Below, piece after piece: positions 24,873-36,860 of a stretch of DNA of 64,000 bases; the first letter of the stretch is position 1; every line of letters starts with the position of its first letter. Under the pieces are notes generated by a model, which was not told the origin of the DNA, did no database searches, and worked only from the letters and a program-made list of their open reading frames with translations. The stretch is from assembly GCA_037576215.1 (NCBI GenBank), contig JBANDB010000001.1, positions 3,472,001 to 3,536,000 on the forward strand, written 5' to 3'. The position numbers and the translations under genes are program-made. Source of the DNA: Armillaria gallica. Lineage: Eukaryota; Basidiomycota; Agaricomycetes; Agaricales; Physalacriaceae.

Positions 24873-26326
24873 TCACTTCGTAAGGGTAACCCATCCCACT
24901 AAGGTACCAACAAGAATACAGGAACCCCATGTTCGCCACTTCGAACCTCCAGGCTCCCGGGAATTTGAGGGGATCGGAGACTGCCGTCGAGGCATCGGCT
25001 TCTCCTGGTCGGAGCTGATTTCCCTTGAAATAGGCGCTGATTTTATGTTATCCGGCCGCCCGTGCACTACGTGCTCTGAGGAGACCTCTACATTTGCCAC
25101 GCCGCCAAAGAAGTCGGTTATCAAAGTTTCATTCAGATACCGGTGGAAAAGGTCATCCCGGACTCCTGGGTGGGACAGAATAGCTTTCACATCGTATGAA
25201 TCGAACTGTAAAAGTCAGCTTCGCAAACAACTATAAGGGTGCAAGGAATTACCAAGTCGGCCATAGTCGTGCGACTAGTCTTATTGATTCCTTCCATGAA
25301 TTCAAGGACGTAATGGGTGTAACTATCGATGGTAGACACGCCGAGATCGTTGTCGTTTTTATACTATGCAGCGCTGTTAAGCTGATCAGAATGGTCAAAT
25401 ACGCTGGACGCACCGAATATGAATTCTCTCCGACTTGGGATGAACCTGTGGCGAAGATATTGGGAGAGTACAGTTTGGAATACATGCTGGTGGCCTGGCA
25501 AGTATCAATCATGAAGAAGATCTCGTTATATCTGTTACCAAAGTTAGTGCCGTTTGCAATTACATGACGACCGACAAACACCTTTTCTTCTGATACATCT
25601 GTTCGAAGGCGTCTGCAATATCATGCGCACTGATTTCTTCGCTATCCTGGAACTTGAGAAATTCGTTGCCCCCATGGCCGGTCATGTAAACGAAGACGTT
25701 TGAGCGGTCGTCCGTTAATAGACGCTTAGACCGGGGAACAGAAGGTTCCATTCTGCCTAGAACAATAGATGAGAGGAGCACCTGCGAAGACCACAAGGCG
25801 TTACCGGTCAAAACCCGAATGAAGTTCTCCACCGTTACTTCGTAACCTCTGTAATCCACCTCGATGTTGTCCCCATATAGGTCAAGAGCCCGCCCCGGAT
25901 TTGCGAAGACATTGGCGGGAAATTTGTTTCTTGAGTTACATGCAGCGTCGTCAGCCAACATGAGGATGATATTTGAGTCGGGTATTCCCAGTCGTTTTAC
26001 AGTACGGTACCTGCGTTAATTATCAGTAATGATTACAAACACTAGCCTTGGGCAAGCATACATTCCAAGAGCGTTGGCCATATGCTGCGAATACATTCGT
26101 TACTCTGCCTCCGTGGCCACAGAATGACTGCACGCACCCGATAATTGAACCAATACTTGGACGCGCATACTAGGACGGCCCAGTTATTGGTATGTGTCGA
26201 GCCAGCGAGCGTACTGTCACCATTATTGGCAAAGAATTCACGAACAACGTCCTCCTTCGAGCCAAATGCTGTCCAAGAGAAGCTGGAAAGAAACAAGAAT
26301 AGCTGAAAGATGGATGAAAGCAACAT
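24873..26326 (-). CDS. GPI8: GPI-anchor transamidase catalytic subunit (GPI8/PIG-K, peptidase C13)
   Basis: GPI8 is the cysteine-protease-like subunit of the ER transamidase that cleaves the C-terminal signal of precursors and attaches the GPI anchor. The N-terminal signal ([16 protein letters not shown]) is followed by [17 protein letters not shown], then [18 protein letters not shown], the catalytic His in [12 protein letters not shown] and the catalytic Cys in [12 protein letters not shown]. The luminal domain continues with [18 protein letters not shown] sequence and TMADLFDSYD, then a low-complexity stretch and a C-terminal membrane helix ending [14 protein letters not shown]. Several short introns restore the frame. 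The start is 103 bp from the divergent HCNGP-family gene. Confidence 0.93.
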
Positions 26327-26429
26327 GGGATCAGGGGACTGGCCATTTCGGGAAATTTGGGACGAATTTCCATAAAGTTTCTCTGCACCGTCGGAGTTTG
26401 AAATGCCTCCTTCCCTTTAACCTTCCAAA
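26327..26429. promoter_or_regulatory. Compact divergent promoter between GPI8 and the HCNGP-family gene
   Basis: Only 103 bp separate the two start codons, so both genes must start transcription from overlapping regulatory DNA. No clear TATA box was seen. Confidence 0.6.
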
Positions 26430-27584
26430 ATGCATGGTAAGATAAACTTATTCCCCAGCGTTGCCAGCGTACTCATCGTGCCAAGGTCTCGTAGCATATG
26501 ACGACGACTCCCAGAGTGACTCGGAAGACAAAAGTCTATCTACGGCGAGGAGCAACGCCCATAATAAACATGTGAGATCCTTCGTCGTCACCCTTCTCAA
26601 TATCCGTTTCCCTCTTTGCTGGCTACCGTTTCTGTCTTGGTCAGGATGTATCACTGAAGACAAACGTTAATAATTCAGACCGTGAGTCTCTTCTGAACTA
26701 TGGACGATTGTCACCGACCAGGAGAAATAGCACGGAAAGTTGCCAAGTCACAAATAATCATTAAACGTCCCGCCATGCAGCGCAAGAGCCATCCTAGAGC
26801 CCACTTATCGGAAGACATCGTTGAACCGGCAACGACGACGGCCATACCTGAGCCATCAAGCAACGCCAGCCAAGAGGCGTCGTCCTCTCAAACCACTCAT
26901 GATCCCGAAAATGACTTATCACTGGTTCGAAGCATCCTTCGGCCATCACCATTGGCAGGATTGGATGACTGGGGCATACTGCCTGAGCCGACAGGTCCCT
27001 GTGATCCAGCCATCGAGGTATGTTACCATCCTTCTACAAGCCAACGGGGGTATTTACGTGTATTGCAGACAAAGCTGGCGCAGTTCCATGCGCTAAAAGA
27101 TGATAGTAGCAACCCCAAGCACTTCAATGACTCGCTCATGTCCAATCGTTCATTTCGTAATCCTCATCTATATGCTAAACTGGTCGAGTTCGTGGATGTC
27201 GATGAACGAATAACGAATTTCCCAAAAGATGTCTGGGATCCCGATGATCTGGATGAGGAGTGGTTTGCTGATCGAATCGGTGCGTCTGCTTTCGAATGCC
27301 CTGTCCAGGCAACTCTGTTCACAATGCTTCTTTCTCTTCGCACCTTTGTATTTGCCGATAATTTATTGCGTGCTTGTTCTGCGAATCTACTTCTGGAATC
27401 CGAAGCGGAGAAGCAGAAAGCTCGTTCGGAGCAGCAGTCGGCTGCGCAGTCGTCTTCGAAGCGCTCGCAGATCGATTTCACGAGTTCAAACAAGACCAAG
27501 GTGAAGGAACCACCGCGACTTCCCAGATACAATCCGTATGGTAGTTATGGCCAGAGTAGTAAAAAGAAGAGTCGATGGGGATGA
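26430..27584 (+). CDS. HCNGP-family protein (SAP30-binding protein homolog)
   Basis: HCNGP proteins are nuclear factors linked to transcriptional corepression and splicing. Exon 1 encodes only MHG (26430-26436), then exon 2 gives [17 protein letters not shown], the acidic N-terminal signature of the family. A further exon contributes [17 protein letters not shown]. The conserved core reads [40 protein letters not shown] and [20 protein letters not shown], as in human SAP30BP. The tail is Ser/Lys-rich and ends SSKKKSRWG. The in-frame ATG at 26700 lies inside an intron in this model and is not used. Confidence 0.88.
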
Positions 27585-28480
27585 TGAAACTGTCATTTAT
27601 ATATTCATTCAATCTCGAGTTTTTTTTGTCTTAAGCAGCTGCCGGTGATTATCCTACATGCCGGATTGGTGTTGAATTTCCGAGCAGTCGTGACAAACAA
27701 ATACAAAAATTTTACGTTTAATCCGTGTGAACCACACGTTGTACAACTCGTCACGAGGCGGCGGACGCTTGGATAAGAACGTGTCGTTATTGTCGAAGAG
27801 TATTCATTGTAGGGCGGCGATAACTCTGTTTTTCGCCGAGTTTCATACTTAACTCTACCGGAGGCCGGGGTGACCCGGTTCTTCGTCATCAGTGACGGTG
27901 AGTAAGATCTCTTTTGTGCAGAATCTATTTTACTGTCCAAACTTCTATACTATATGGATTGTTTACTCGTTTCCCTACATAAAATGAGAATCACGAGACG
28001 GCGTGATTCCGAATCTAGAAGATACGTAGTTGACAACGTTACTTGACATGGGTCTGGCCGCGAAGGCATTCGCTCATAAAGAACCGAATACCGCTTCAGC
28101 ATGATTGAATGTAGGGTCGCAAGGTTCCGCGTCTGAAAGGGGCCTTTGCAAGATCCCAGGATCATCATTGTTCCATTTCAGTTTTCAAGTTCATGCCCAA
28201 TTAAAGGTCCTTTGAATTTGTTGCGCCGAAGTGCCTGGGAGATCTGATTCAAGCTCAGAAGATGTCCAAGTAAGGCTACCGGCGGCAAGTGCTCGTGGAA
28301 ATGTCTTGCTATTTCCGGATGCTCCCGAATGTCCGGTACGGCTTATAAGGAGGCAGTCTGATCAACAGAAATCCCCACTTTTCGTCGTCAGCGCCACCAG
28401 TACTCGTCGCCAGCGACGCCGTCCAGCACACAGTCCAGTCGCAGCCGTTGTTGAAATTGAAGGAAAAAAGTGCTAGTCGT
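27585..28480. other. Intergenic region upstream of TUP1 paralog B
   Basis: No gene is recognised in 0.9 kb. A 111-aa minus-strand frame (27605-27940) has no known motif. The region presumably holds the promoter of the TUP1-like gene. Confidence 0.4.
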
Positions 28481-31400
28481 ATGTCGTCCACGATTTACAA
28501 TGTACGTCTCCTTTTTGCCTAGGCCAGGAAGCAGCGAATCACCAGCGGGCACGGCGACGGACTCGCCATCATTGGGATCTCCGTGGACAAGGTGGACTTG
28601 TCGATACGGCGCGTTCTTAGGGGCGTGTACATACTCTGCGACCCAATCTCCCGGTGTCTCGCCGGACACGTGTGGTCCTGCCCTTCCTATTTCCCAGCCT
28701 GCCTGTTTGTTTCCGTCTCTTTTTCTAATGACTCTCACCATGTTACAGCACCGAAGTCTCCAGCCCTCGGGCCCTTCAGCTCCTGGTCCTAGCCAGCCGA
28801 TCAACCCAAATCGTCTGAACGAATCCTTTGAAGTTATCAGACAGGAATTCGATCTGTTGGCCTCGGAACTAGGCGTCGCACGCACACAGAGAGACGAGTT
28901 TGAGAGCAAGGGTACGTTTCTTTCTTTCCCCCTGCTCCCCGTGATGGATGGATACGCTGGTCGCTCTTTTACTGCCAAGGCTCTGTTGGAACAAAAAAGT
29001 TCATGTACGTGGCTGCTCATGATCTTATTCCCTACTCTTATGTCCTCTCCTCGTAGAATATGAGAGATAGCTGTCTTCGCCTCAATGAACAGCCTCAATT
29101 TCTCATCGTCGTTTCTATGCTCTGCATACGGTGTGGCTGTATGTATGATCGGGCACCGAGTTCATTTTCTATTATTGTGCGTCTTCGAAAATCTATTTAC
29201 CAAATCGTCGGGCTCATGGTTTTGCCTAGTTAACCTCAGATCTCTTTATTCGCAACATCTATCTATGTCTTTATCTGTACGTCACCGCTTCCAAGCCTCC
29301 GCAATGTCATTGTTGATGGGAACGCCCAAGGCCAACCTGTGTCCTGCTATGGGGGTGCATGTGTGAATATCCTCCGGTCATCGGCTCTTGTTCCATACAG
29401 GTTTCGGCTTCCTCCTACCCGCGCCGCTTACCTCCCAGAGCCAGCATGCGGACGGCTCCACCGCCGCCATCCATCACGGGGCCTCAGCTACTCTATAGCG
29501 AACTAACGCGACTCTTTTCACAGTGTCAGGACAAGTCAATGAACTCAACATCATTCGGCAATCGTTGTATGATCTCGAGGCGCAACACGGCAAAATTCGC
29601 AAACAATATGAAGAAGAACTCTCTCGAACTCGTGCCGAACTCCATGCACTACGCCAGAACCTCCCTCCGCACGCTACGACGCCTCACCCTCAGGTGGCGC
29701 CGGGTCCCGGTCCCGGTCCTGCCACCATAGGTCCCGGTCGACCCTTCGACCCATTCTTCAACCGTCCTCGAGATAGCAGGGACGGCCTGTCTGATCGTGA
29801 TCCTCTTGATCGCGAAAGGGAGCGCGAACGAGAGCGGTTGATGGATCAGCGAGACGCTAAACGTCTGAAGGCCGACCGAATGAAACCAGAGCGTGGAGGT
29901 ATATTATCACCGTATCTCGCGGTTCTAAAGTCTGATTCTCTGGCACCAATAGATATGTATAGCCCTTCGCTTCCCAACATGCCAAAACTACCACCGCCGG
30001 GACAAACTATGTCTGGTCCAGGAATTCCGTCCATGCCATCTCAGGGATTACGGCCCCCGTCAGCCGCCGCATCACCTATGGTCCTTGATGCGCCAAATGT
30101 CTCTTCGGGATCTCTCATGCCTACCAACACCAGCGGTACGGGGAGTTTCCTGGATGACATTGACCCACAAAATGTGCCTCAAGAGTTGAAAAAAGAGGGT
30201 AGTGACTGGTTCGCACTTTTCAACCCCAAAGTGAAAAGGGTTTTAGACGTCAATCTGGTGCATACCCTGATGCATGAGAGGTACGTTTATCTAACGCTGT
30301 GGACCCCGAATCTCGTTTTGATCGCCGTGTCGCTGATTGTCCTTCTTCAGCGTGGTGTGTTGTGTACGATTCTCGGCTGATGGCAAATATCTCGCGACCG
30401 GCTGTAATCGAACCGCACAAATTTACGATACGAAGACTGGAGCGAAAACTTGGTACGTGTTACTATATACGTTCTTCTAACGTTATCTCACGTGTACCGT
30501 CAGTGTACTCCTTGACGAAACTGTTGGCAAGGCGGGGGATCTGTATATTCGTAGTGTGTGCTTCAGTCCTGACGGGAAGTATCTGGCTACAGGCGCCGAA
30601 GACAAGCAGATCCGAGTACGTCTTCTCTGCGTCTTACCCATCCTTTTTCACAGTATAACCCTTTCATAGATCTGGGACATCGCCAAAAAACGAATTCGCA
30701 ACGTCTTCGATGGTCATCAGCAAGAAATATACTCACTTGACTTTTCTCAAGATGGCCGATTGATCGTTTCAGGCTCGGGCGACAAAACTGCGCGAATTTG
30801 GGACATGACGGATGGCACATCCAAGGTGCTTACTATCAACGACCCTGATTCGTTGAACAACGATGCGGGCGTGACGTCTGTGGCGATATCGCCAAACGGA
30901 CAATTTGTTGCCGCAGGGAGCTTGGACACTGTAGTGCGGATATGGGATGTGGCCACGGGAACGTTGTTAGAGAGGTTGAGAGGCCATCGGGATAGCGTGT
31001 ATAGTGTGGCCTTTACTCCCGACGGAAAAGGCTTGGTTAGTGGAAGTTTGGACAAGACGTTGAAGTACTGGGATGTCAGTGGCCTGAGTGCCTCTGGAGT
31101 CAAATCCAGGAAGGAGGGCGCGAACGGTAGTTCTTCAAACGGACCTGGTGTGCTGGTGAGGAAGGAGAGCGAGAAGGCGAGCAGTCAGTGTACGATGAAT
31201 TTCACGGGACACAAGGTCTGCCGATTATATGGAAGTTTCTACGACGTACTGACGTTTGGGTTCAGGATTATGTTCTTTCTGTGGCTGTTTCGCACGACGG
31301 CCAATGGGTTGTTTCGGGGTCTAAGGATAGAGGGGTGCAGTTTTGGAATGCCCAGACGGCTTTAGTGCAGTGTATGCTCCAGGGACACAAGAATTCTGGT

Positions 31401-31590
31401 AAGCTAAGGGTATGCAACTTTGTTTCGCGAGCGCTCATCATTATGTTCTAGTGATTTCTATAGATTTGAGTCCATCGGGAAGTGTTCTTGCCACTGGGAG
31501 TGGGGATTGGCAGGCTCGGATATGTGAGTTCACTCTTTCGTTACCATGCAAGTTATTGATAAATATTCAGGGAGTTATACCACTAATTAG
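28481..31590 (+). CDS. tupB: TUP1-type WD40 transcriptional corepressor (paralog B)
   Basis: Same architecture as paralog A: exon 1 MSSTIYN, tetramerisation helix ([20 protein letters not shown] and [16 protein letters not shown]), Pro/Gly-rich linker with Arg-Glu runs, a conserved block ([20 protein letters not shown]), then WD40 repeats nearly identical to those of A and an end RIWSYTTN. Extra sequence is inserted between two blades ([15 protein letters not shown] region). Introns 1 (28502-28748, 247 nt) and 2 (28912-29523, 612 nt) are far longer than the matching introns of A. It likely acts as a corepressor; whether the two form mixed tetramers is unknown. Confidence 0.9.
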
Positions 31591-32181
31591 CACGGACGTT
31601 ATGTTTTCTCGCTTTCGTTTGTCTGTTGTATATTCCCTTCCATGTCCATGTATGATGTACAACCTGTTTACTTACCTTCTCGGTTTACCACCGAGATAAT
31701 TATCCCTTTCGCCTTCTTGTGATGGTTTGCTATGAGGTAAAGAAAGGGAGGTGGCTTGTATTGGTAGAATTTGTCGAGATTTGTGAAATAATGTTTACAG
31801 TAGAAGAAATCTTTTGATACCTGTTTTTTTTTGCTTGACTGGACAGGGACCTACAACCGTAAACAAACATCAATCTTTCTATCAGGAAATTAACTGTCAT
31901 CCTGACTTGGTCCTGACATCTTTACCTGCTTCGTGTATCACCGCGATATTCGTTTTCAATCCAAAATGGGATTGGTCGATACCCATCACAAAGAAGCGAC
32001 AATGACTTAGCGGCAGATAAGCGCATTCCCCCGTCCTCATGTTCGCATTCAGTGAATCTTTCACCCACACTGATCACAAACGTGACCGATAACTCTAAAA
32101 TGACTATAATGCCATGCACCGTGTCTGGAATGAGGCTTCTAGCTTGCCCATGTTTGATCTATTATTTGCTCCCTCGCCGCC
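31591..32181. other. Intergenic region with no recognisable gene
   Basis: The 3-prime flank of TUP1 paralog B and the upstream region of the kinase-like gene; nothing further seen. Confidence 0.4.
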
Positions 32182-33665
32182 ATGCTTGCCGACGTTGCTG
32201 TACTGTCCCCGGACGGCGCTAGATGGGCAGTTAAAGCGAAGGACCTACAGCGCTTTACGTCGCGGGGCTCGGACAGTAATACTCGCGGAAGCTCTGGTAA
32301 CGAGGAATCTGTCAAGAAAACGTTCAGTCAGGACTTATTGGACTTGGAACATGTGCCGCACCCCCGCGAGATTCCCCCGTGGCCTTCATTGATGGTTCTC
32401 CCCCACTTGACCCCCTTCCACCATGATAAATCCCTCGGTTCCGGACAGGCGAGTGCCGTAGAAGCGTGTCTTCAGCATCCTTCCCAATCTCAGAAGGCAA
32501 TGTTAAATTGGAATCAGTATGATGGAGGTGAACAGGTATGAGACCCATGCAGTCGACTTTGGGTATAACTGAAGCACGCGCATGATGCAGGTGTTTGATC
32601 CCGCTGTGCAGTTCGCTGACGAGCCAGAAATCGTCAAGCTAGAAGAACACGTTCCGCCTGGACTGCTTCCAGAGGTTCTCTTCGTGACAGACCCCGAGGG
32701 AAAGACCGTCTTCTTACCGGAATATTCTTCTTCATCAAATATGAAGGTGTACAAGCGAACCTTTCCCCGCCTTGGAGAGAATGCTATACACAGTGATATC
32801 CATGGCACAATATACGCCACTCGGAGGCCACGGACTGCATATCTAGATCTCTCCTCTGCTAAAGACCTCGGGGCAGACGCCGGTAGCCATTCCAAGGTTC
32901 TTCTCGGCAAACTTCGTCTACCTGAGCCTTTAGTAGCTCGATCGTCGACCGGCCAATTTGAGGTGGCTGTCAAGCTGACACGGTCCGATCAGGAGTCGCA
33001 TAGAATGCTTCGAACTGAAGCTAAGCTATATGATACTGCTATCCCCCAATATCTTACTGGGGATTGGAGCGGGTTTCATTTCATCGAGGATGCTGTGTAT
33101 GATGGTGATGGCATAGTACCTGTGGCTGCCGTGGTTCCCAAATTCTACGGGTTCTACATACCGGTGCATGGAGATCACATCGGGCTGTTGAGTCCTATCC
33201 TACTTATGGAGGAGTGCGGTACACCTATTGACGTGAAACGATTGACGCCCAAAGACAGGTATGCGTGTCTAGTCGGTTGTTAGATGAAAAGATGCCTTAT
33301 CACATGTCTCCATCCTTAGGGAACTCATTTACTCATTCGCAATCCGTATTCACCGTTGTGGCGTTTCTCAAGGCTCGTTCTTTGATCGGAACGTGCTCGT
33401 ACAGCCAGGTCCGTTGAGTATCCCTCCGTCACTGCGATCAACTTCTACACCCAGCTTTCGGGTCATTGACTTTGGCCGGGGAGAGAGGCGTGGGGATATG
33501 ACCAAGAGGGAGTGGAAGGCGATCTGTAAAGATGAGATGGTTGATGTTAAGGAAGCCATATACGGGGGATTGAAACGGATCAACAAACATGCGCCGCGTG
33601 GCTCCGGAAAACAGATTGCCTTTGCCCGGAAATATTGGTCTACACGCAAGCCAACATATGGTTAA
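32182..33665 (+). CDS. Fungal kinase-like protein with altered catalytic loop
   Basis: Three exons encode about 450 residues. The N-terminal 200 residues have no recognised domain. A kinase-like fold follows: lysine in FEVAVKLTRSDQ, MLRTEAKLYD as alpha-C, PILLMEECGTPI as hinge, then HRCGVSQGSFFDRNVLVQPG in the place of the catalytic loop and FRVIDFGRGERR as the DFG segment. The usual HGD is QGS, so the catalytic Asp is missing while DFG is kept. The end is RKYWSTRKPTYG. This belongs to the same expanded basidiomycete group as the gene at 17321-18222. It is probably a pseudokinase or has atypical chemistry. Confidence 0.7.
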
Positions 33666-34267
33666 CGCTTGGAGCTTCGTTTCCAGACCACAGGGAGCTG
33701 TTGTGACTGGCGCATGTACCGCGTCGGTATCATGGCGTAGGCTACCATTTTCGGATGTTACTCTCACGGTAACAAGAGAGAGCGCACTTTGTTTCTTTTC
33801 CCTGTCTTCTCTTGTCTTCCAGCGCCCTATGGTCCTGGGATCGTCGATTCCCAGGCTCAGATCCTTTCCCACCAGTCATTCTCAGACTTCTCTCCTCTTG
33901 CTATGATGTTTGTTATATTAACTAGCAAAGCAATTGGTTCTCCTCAAGACGCTGTCTTATCTGACCCTGCAACCTAATGTTATTGACTCTGTGCGGCCAC
34001 CTCTGTCGCTTGGTGTGGCGCGATACCTGGCTCACTGGGACATGATCCAATAATTGCTATAGTAATCCGTGTCTCATATGGGCGCGTAACGGCTATAACA
34101 AGAAGACAAGCGCATAAAGGTGGTAGGGATGTGATGACCACGATAATCCTCAGGTGCCCTTGTTCTTCTTTTGTTTTCGTGGACAGTGGCCGCGGAAGCG
34201 TCAGTATGCTACATAAGAGATTCGAGCAGGAAGTCGTTCTTCAACTTAGTACCCTCAATTCATCTTC
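33666..34267. other. Intergenic region with no recognisable gene
   Basis: Only short overlapping frames without known motifs. Confidence 0.4.
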
Positions 34268-35306
34268 ATGGCTTCTTACCCTCTGCATCGACCCCAGTAA
34301 GTACACTATCAATGACCGGCTATCTTTTTTTGAGCGCGTTCTATAGCAACGATGACCAGAGTTATCTGACCCAGTATGTTATATCTTCGTCTCTATTGGC
34401 CAAACCTAATCGTTGGATAGTGTTCCAGGCCAACGAAGGAATCGGGACTATCGTCATGTCAGGTTTAGCGTGCCCTCTGATATGCAAAAATGTTGACGAA
34501 CTCAATCAGCCGCCCCCTTACTCTGCGAAACCAATAGAACAGGCGTTTCTTCATGATCAACGTCCTCAGCACACACGTAGCAAGCACTCACCTGTCCATC
34601 AGCGTCGGCGCTCTAGAGTTATTGGAACGTTTTCCAAGCGACAGACGACAGTGGTACATGGTACTCCCAGGCCACGTAGGCGTTTGACAAAACCACCGCC
34701 AGACGCCTTTGTGCCACTGCCGGGCACACGTCCCCGACAGTCCCGTCCCAAGGATTGGAGAGCATACTATCGACCTGGCAGACCCTGCGGCTGGCAGGGC
34801 GGTTGTTGTTTGTCTTCATGTCTTTCAATGTTGTGCTGTAAGCGAATCGCTGTCTCCTTCAAGGACCTCACTGAAACAAATCAGGCTGCTTCCGTCCGCG
34901 AAACTTCACACTTCATCCTCTTTTGTCTTGTGCTGGGCGTTCAATGTACTACGACCTCCGACAGAGCTACCATTCGATAGTGCTCTCGGGAAACCGCTTC
35001 CTTGATATAGATATTTCACATCAGCTAGCAGTCGACCCCTCGGTAAGCAAGATGCGCATTTTCCACCCTCTACTTCCCTGGGAAATCACAGTCCGGGGGG
35101 TTCACGGACATGCTATCAGGATTGTAGATGTTTTGCGGCAGATTGAACGTTGTTTGCATACTAATGTTCGGCGTCGTGACATCGATAACGTGGAGATCAC
35201 TTCTGACCATAGGGCAAGAATCAATCTTGCTTTCGGGAGGCGAGTAAATGGACGAGCAATCCAAAGGTTGATTTTCTGGAGCACGAGTGTATATTCTCGG
35301 GACTAG
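34268..35306 (+). CDS. DUF6699-domain protein
   Basis: The C-terminal 140 residues match the basidiomycete-rich DUF6699 pattern: LHPLLSCAGRSMYYDLRQS, then RFLDIDISHQLAVDPSVSKM, IFHPLLPWEITVRG, a helix VDVLRQIERCLHTNVRRRD, and an end FGRRVNGRAIQR. A basic, proline-rich N-terminal half starting MASYPLHRP and containing RPRRRLTKPPPDAFVPLPG is joined by about four short introns; one uses a weak donor (GTCATG). The role of the family is unknown. The start at 34268 is chosen because the frame then runs through consistent splice sites to the domain. Confidence 0.65.
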
Positions 35307-35859
35307 AGAAGGTCATCGGCGGGTCATGGCGCATGAAGACGCTGCGCTTCTGATGCCAACTAGTCGGCTGACTGGGGTTATACGTTTATCAAGGATGCTA
35401 TACCGTTTATATTTATTCTTTGTTTTATGATTACCAGCTTAATGTCAGGATCATTTACGACTGCTGTGACTTCTCTGAGTAACGAAGGGTAATTCATAAC
35501 CTGGGTTTCCCAATCATGGATTCTACTGCGGATTGGTTTGTTTTTCATTTACGGAATAATTATATGGTAGTGAGGATGAAGTATCCTTAATGATCCTCTT
35601 CAGCTCTGCAGCCGTGCTTGATGGGTGATGAGCAAAATGCTTGTCGGCAGGGGTCCACCGGCCTTACACTCGGAGCGTGCGGCCCGTGAACTGCAAATTC
35701 TCCTAACTTGCTCCCAACACCCAACGCCATGATCTATATTGCCTGCTTCAGCTTTATTCCATACAGATCAGTATCTGAGTCAAGAATTTGACTCATTCAA
35801 TATTTCGCTCTCCTCCAGAATAATAGCAGCGCTGCTTAAATCGACTAAAGAGCAAAGGC

Positions 35860-35867
35860 AGAACCTC
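35860..35867. repeat. Left 8-bp target-site duplication of the MITE
   Basis: AGAACCTC, identical to 36491-36498 on the other side of the element. Confidence 0.8.
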
Positions 35868-36490
35868 TAGGGATGGTCACCGTACCGTAACGGATACGGC
35901 CGTAGAAGTGGCGGTCATCTACGGCCACGGTTGTTCCCGTAACCGTACCGTCGATGCCCAGTCAGCTCTTGCAACGGCATCGACGGTTACATTTACGGTC
36001 GTCACGGCCGTACATACGGCCGTGCGCAGAGCTGACGAAAAAAACACATACGTGCCAGTACATGTGTACCTAAAGTGAGTGATACACCATCTTCCCATAT
36101 CCTTGACATTTACCTACGTTATTGATGATCTGTGAAAGCAGAATATCAATAGAATACATTTTTTAAGCAGTGATGACTCACGAAATCAGCTGAATTGACA
36201 ATGTACGGCTGCCAAAACTCGGTCACCAACATTTTCGTGAGTTCTTCAGCAGTTAATCAAACCCCCCAGTGCGCTATTTCACCTCCTGCACCCAGACAAA
36301 GAGGCATTACCATTACTATCCGTGAACGGCCGTATACGGTTAGAACTACCCGTAGAATATGGTCCGTGAAGGCCAATCGCCGCACCGTATCCGTACCGTA
36401 GGGTCGCAGATTGCAAGGCTCACGGGAAGGTGACCGTATCCGTAGGTACCGTCCCTATACACCGTACTACGGACACGGTGACCATCCCTA
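35868..36490. mobile_element. Non-autonomous hAT-like DNA transposon (MITE), 623 bp
   Basis: The element starts TAGGGATGGTCACCGT and ends with the exact reverse complement, a 16-bp terminal inverted repeat. It is flanked by the 8-bp direct repeat AGAACCTC, the length made by hAT transposases, and the TAGGG terminus also fits hAT. Both subterminal regions are crowded with CCGTA and its complement TACGG (more than a dozen in total, both orientations), reminiscent of transposase-binding subterminal repeats in Ac-type elements. No transposase frame is present; the longest internal frame is 68 aa. The perfect target duplication suggests a fairly recent insertion. Confidence 0.85.
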
Positions 36491-36498
36491 AGAACCTC
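36491..36498. repeat. Right 8-bp target-site duplication of the MITE
   Basis: AGAACCTC, identical to 35860-35867. Confidence 0.8.
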
Positions 36499-36860
36499 TA
36501 GGAGCATCTGGATAGGTAAGGGTATTCGCGTCAACTTGGTGGAGACATTTCGATTGAATGAGTCCTTGTCATTCCGGCTCCTTGAATTATGTGATAGACT
36601 CGGCTACTGTCAGGTTAATCAAATCGTTTTTGATTCCCAGTTCCATATTTCGAGTGAGTTTGGAGTGAGCAGCATTTGTAGAAAGACCCGTCGGCTTGGT
36701 CACCTAGATGAGCTTCGTATTATACTTTGATTATCCGTGGACCGTCTATCTTTCGCTCAGATGAAGAGTAGCTGTTGAATCTAGTTATAACCATTTTACA
36801 CAATACATAGGTATACATTCCGTCCACAGCGAATAATCCTGGCGCGTAGTACGCCCAGCG

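Noticed and set aside
26700..26760. ATG at 26700 as start of the HCNGP-family gene
   Set aside because: The acidic N-terminal signature is upstream at 26483 onward and joins in frame through an exon that ends before this ATG; the ATG falls inside an intron.
28388..29098. 236-codon minus-strand frame
   Set aside because: It covers exon 1, exon 2 and introns of TUP1 paralog B on the opposite strand and shows no known motif.
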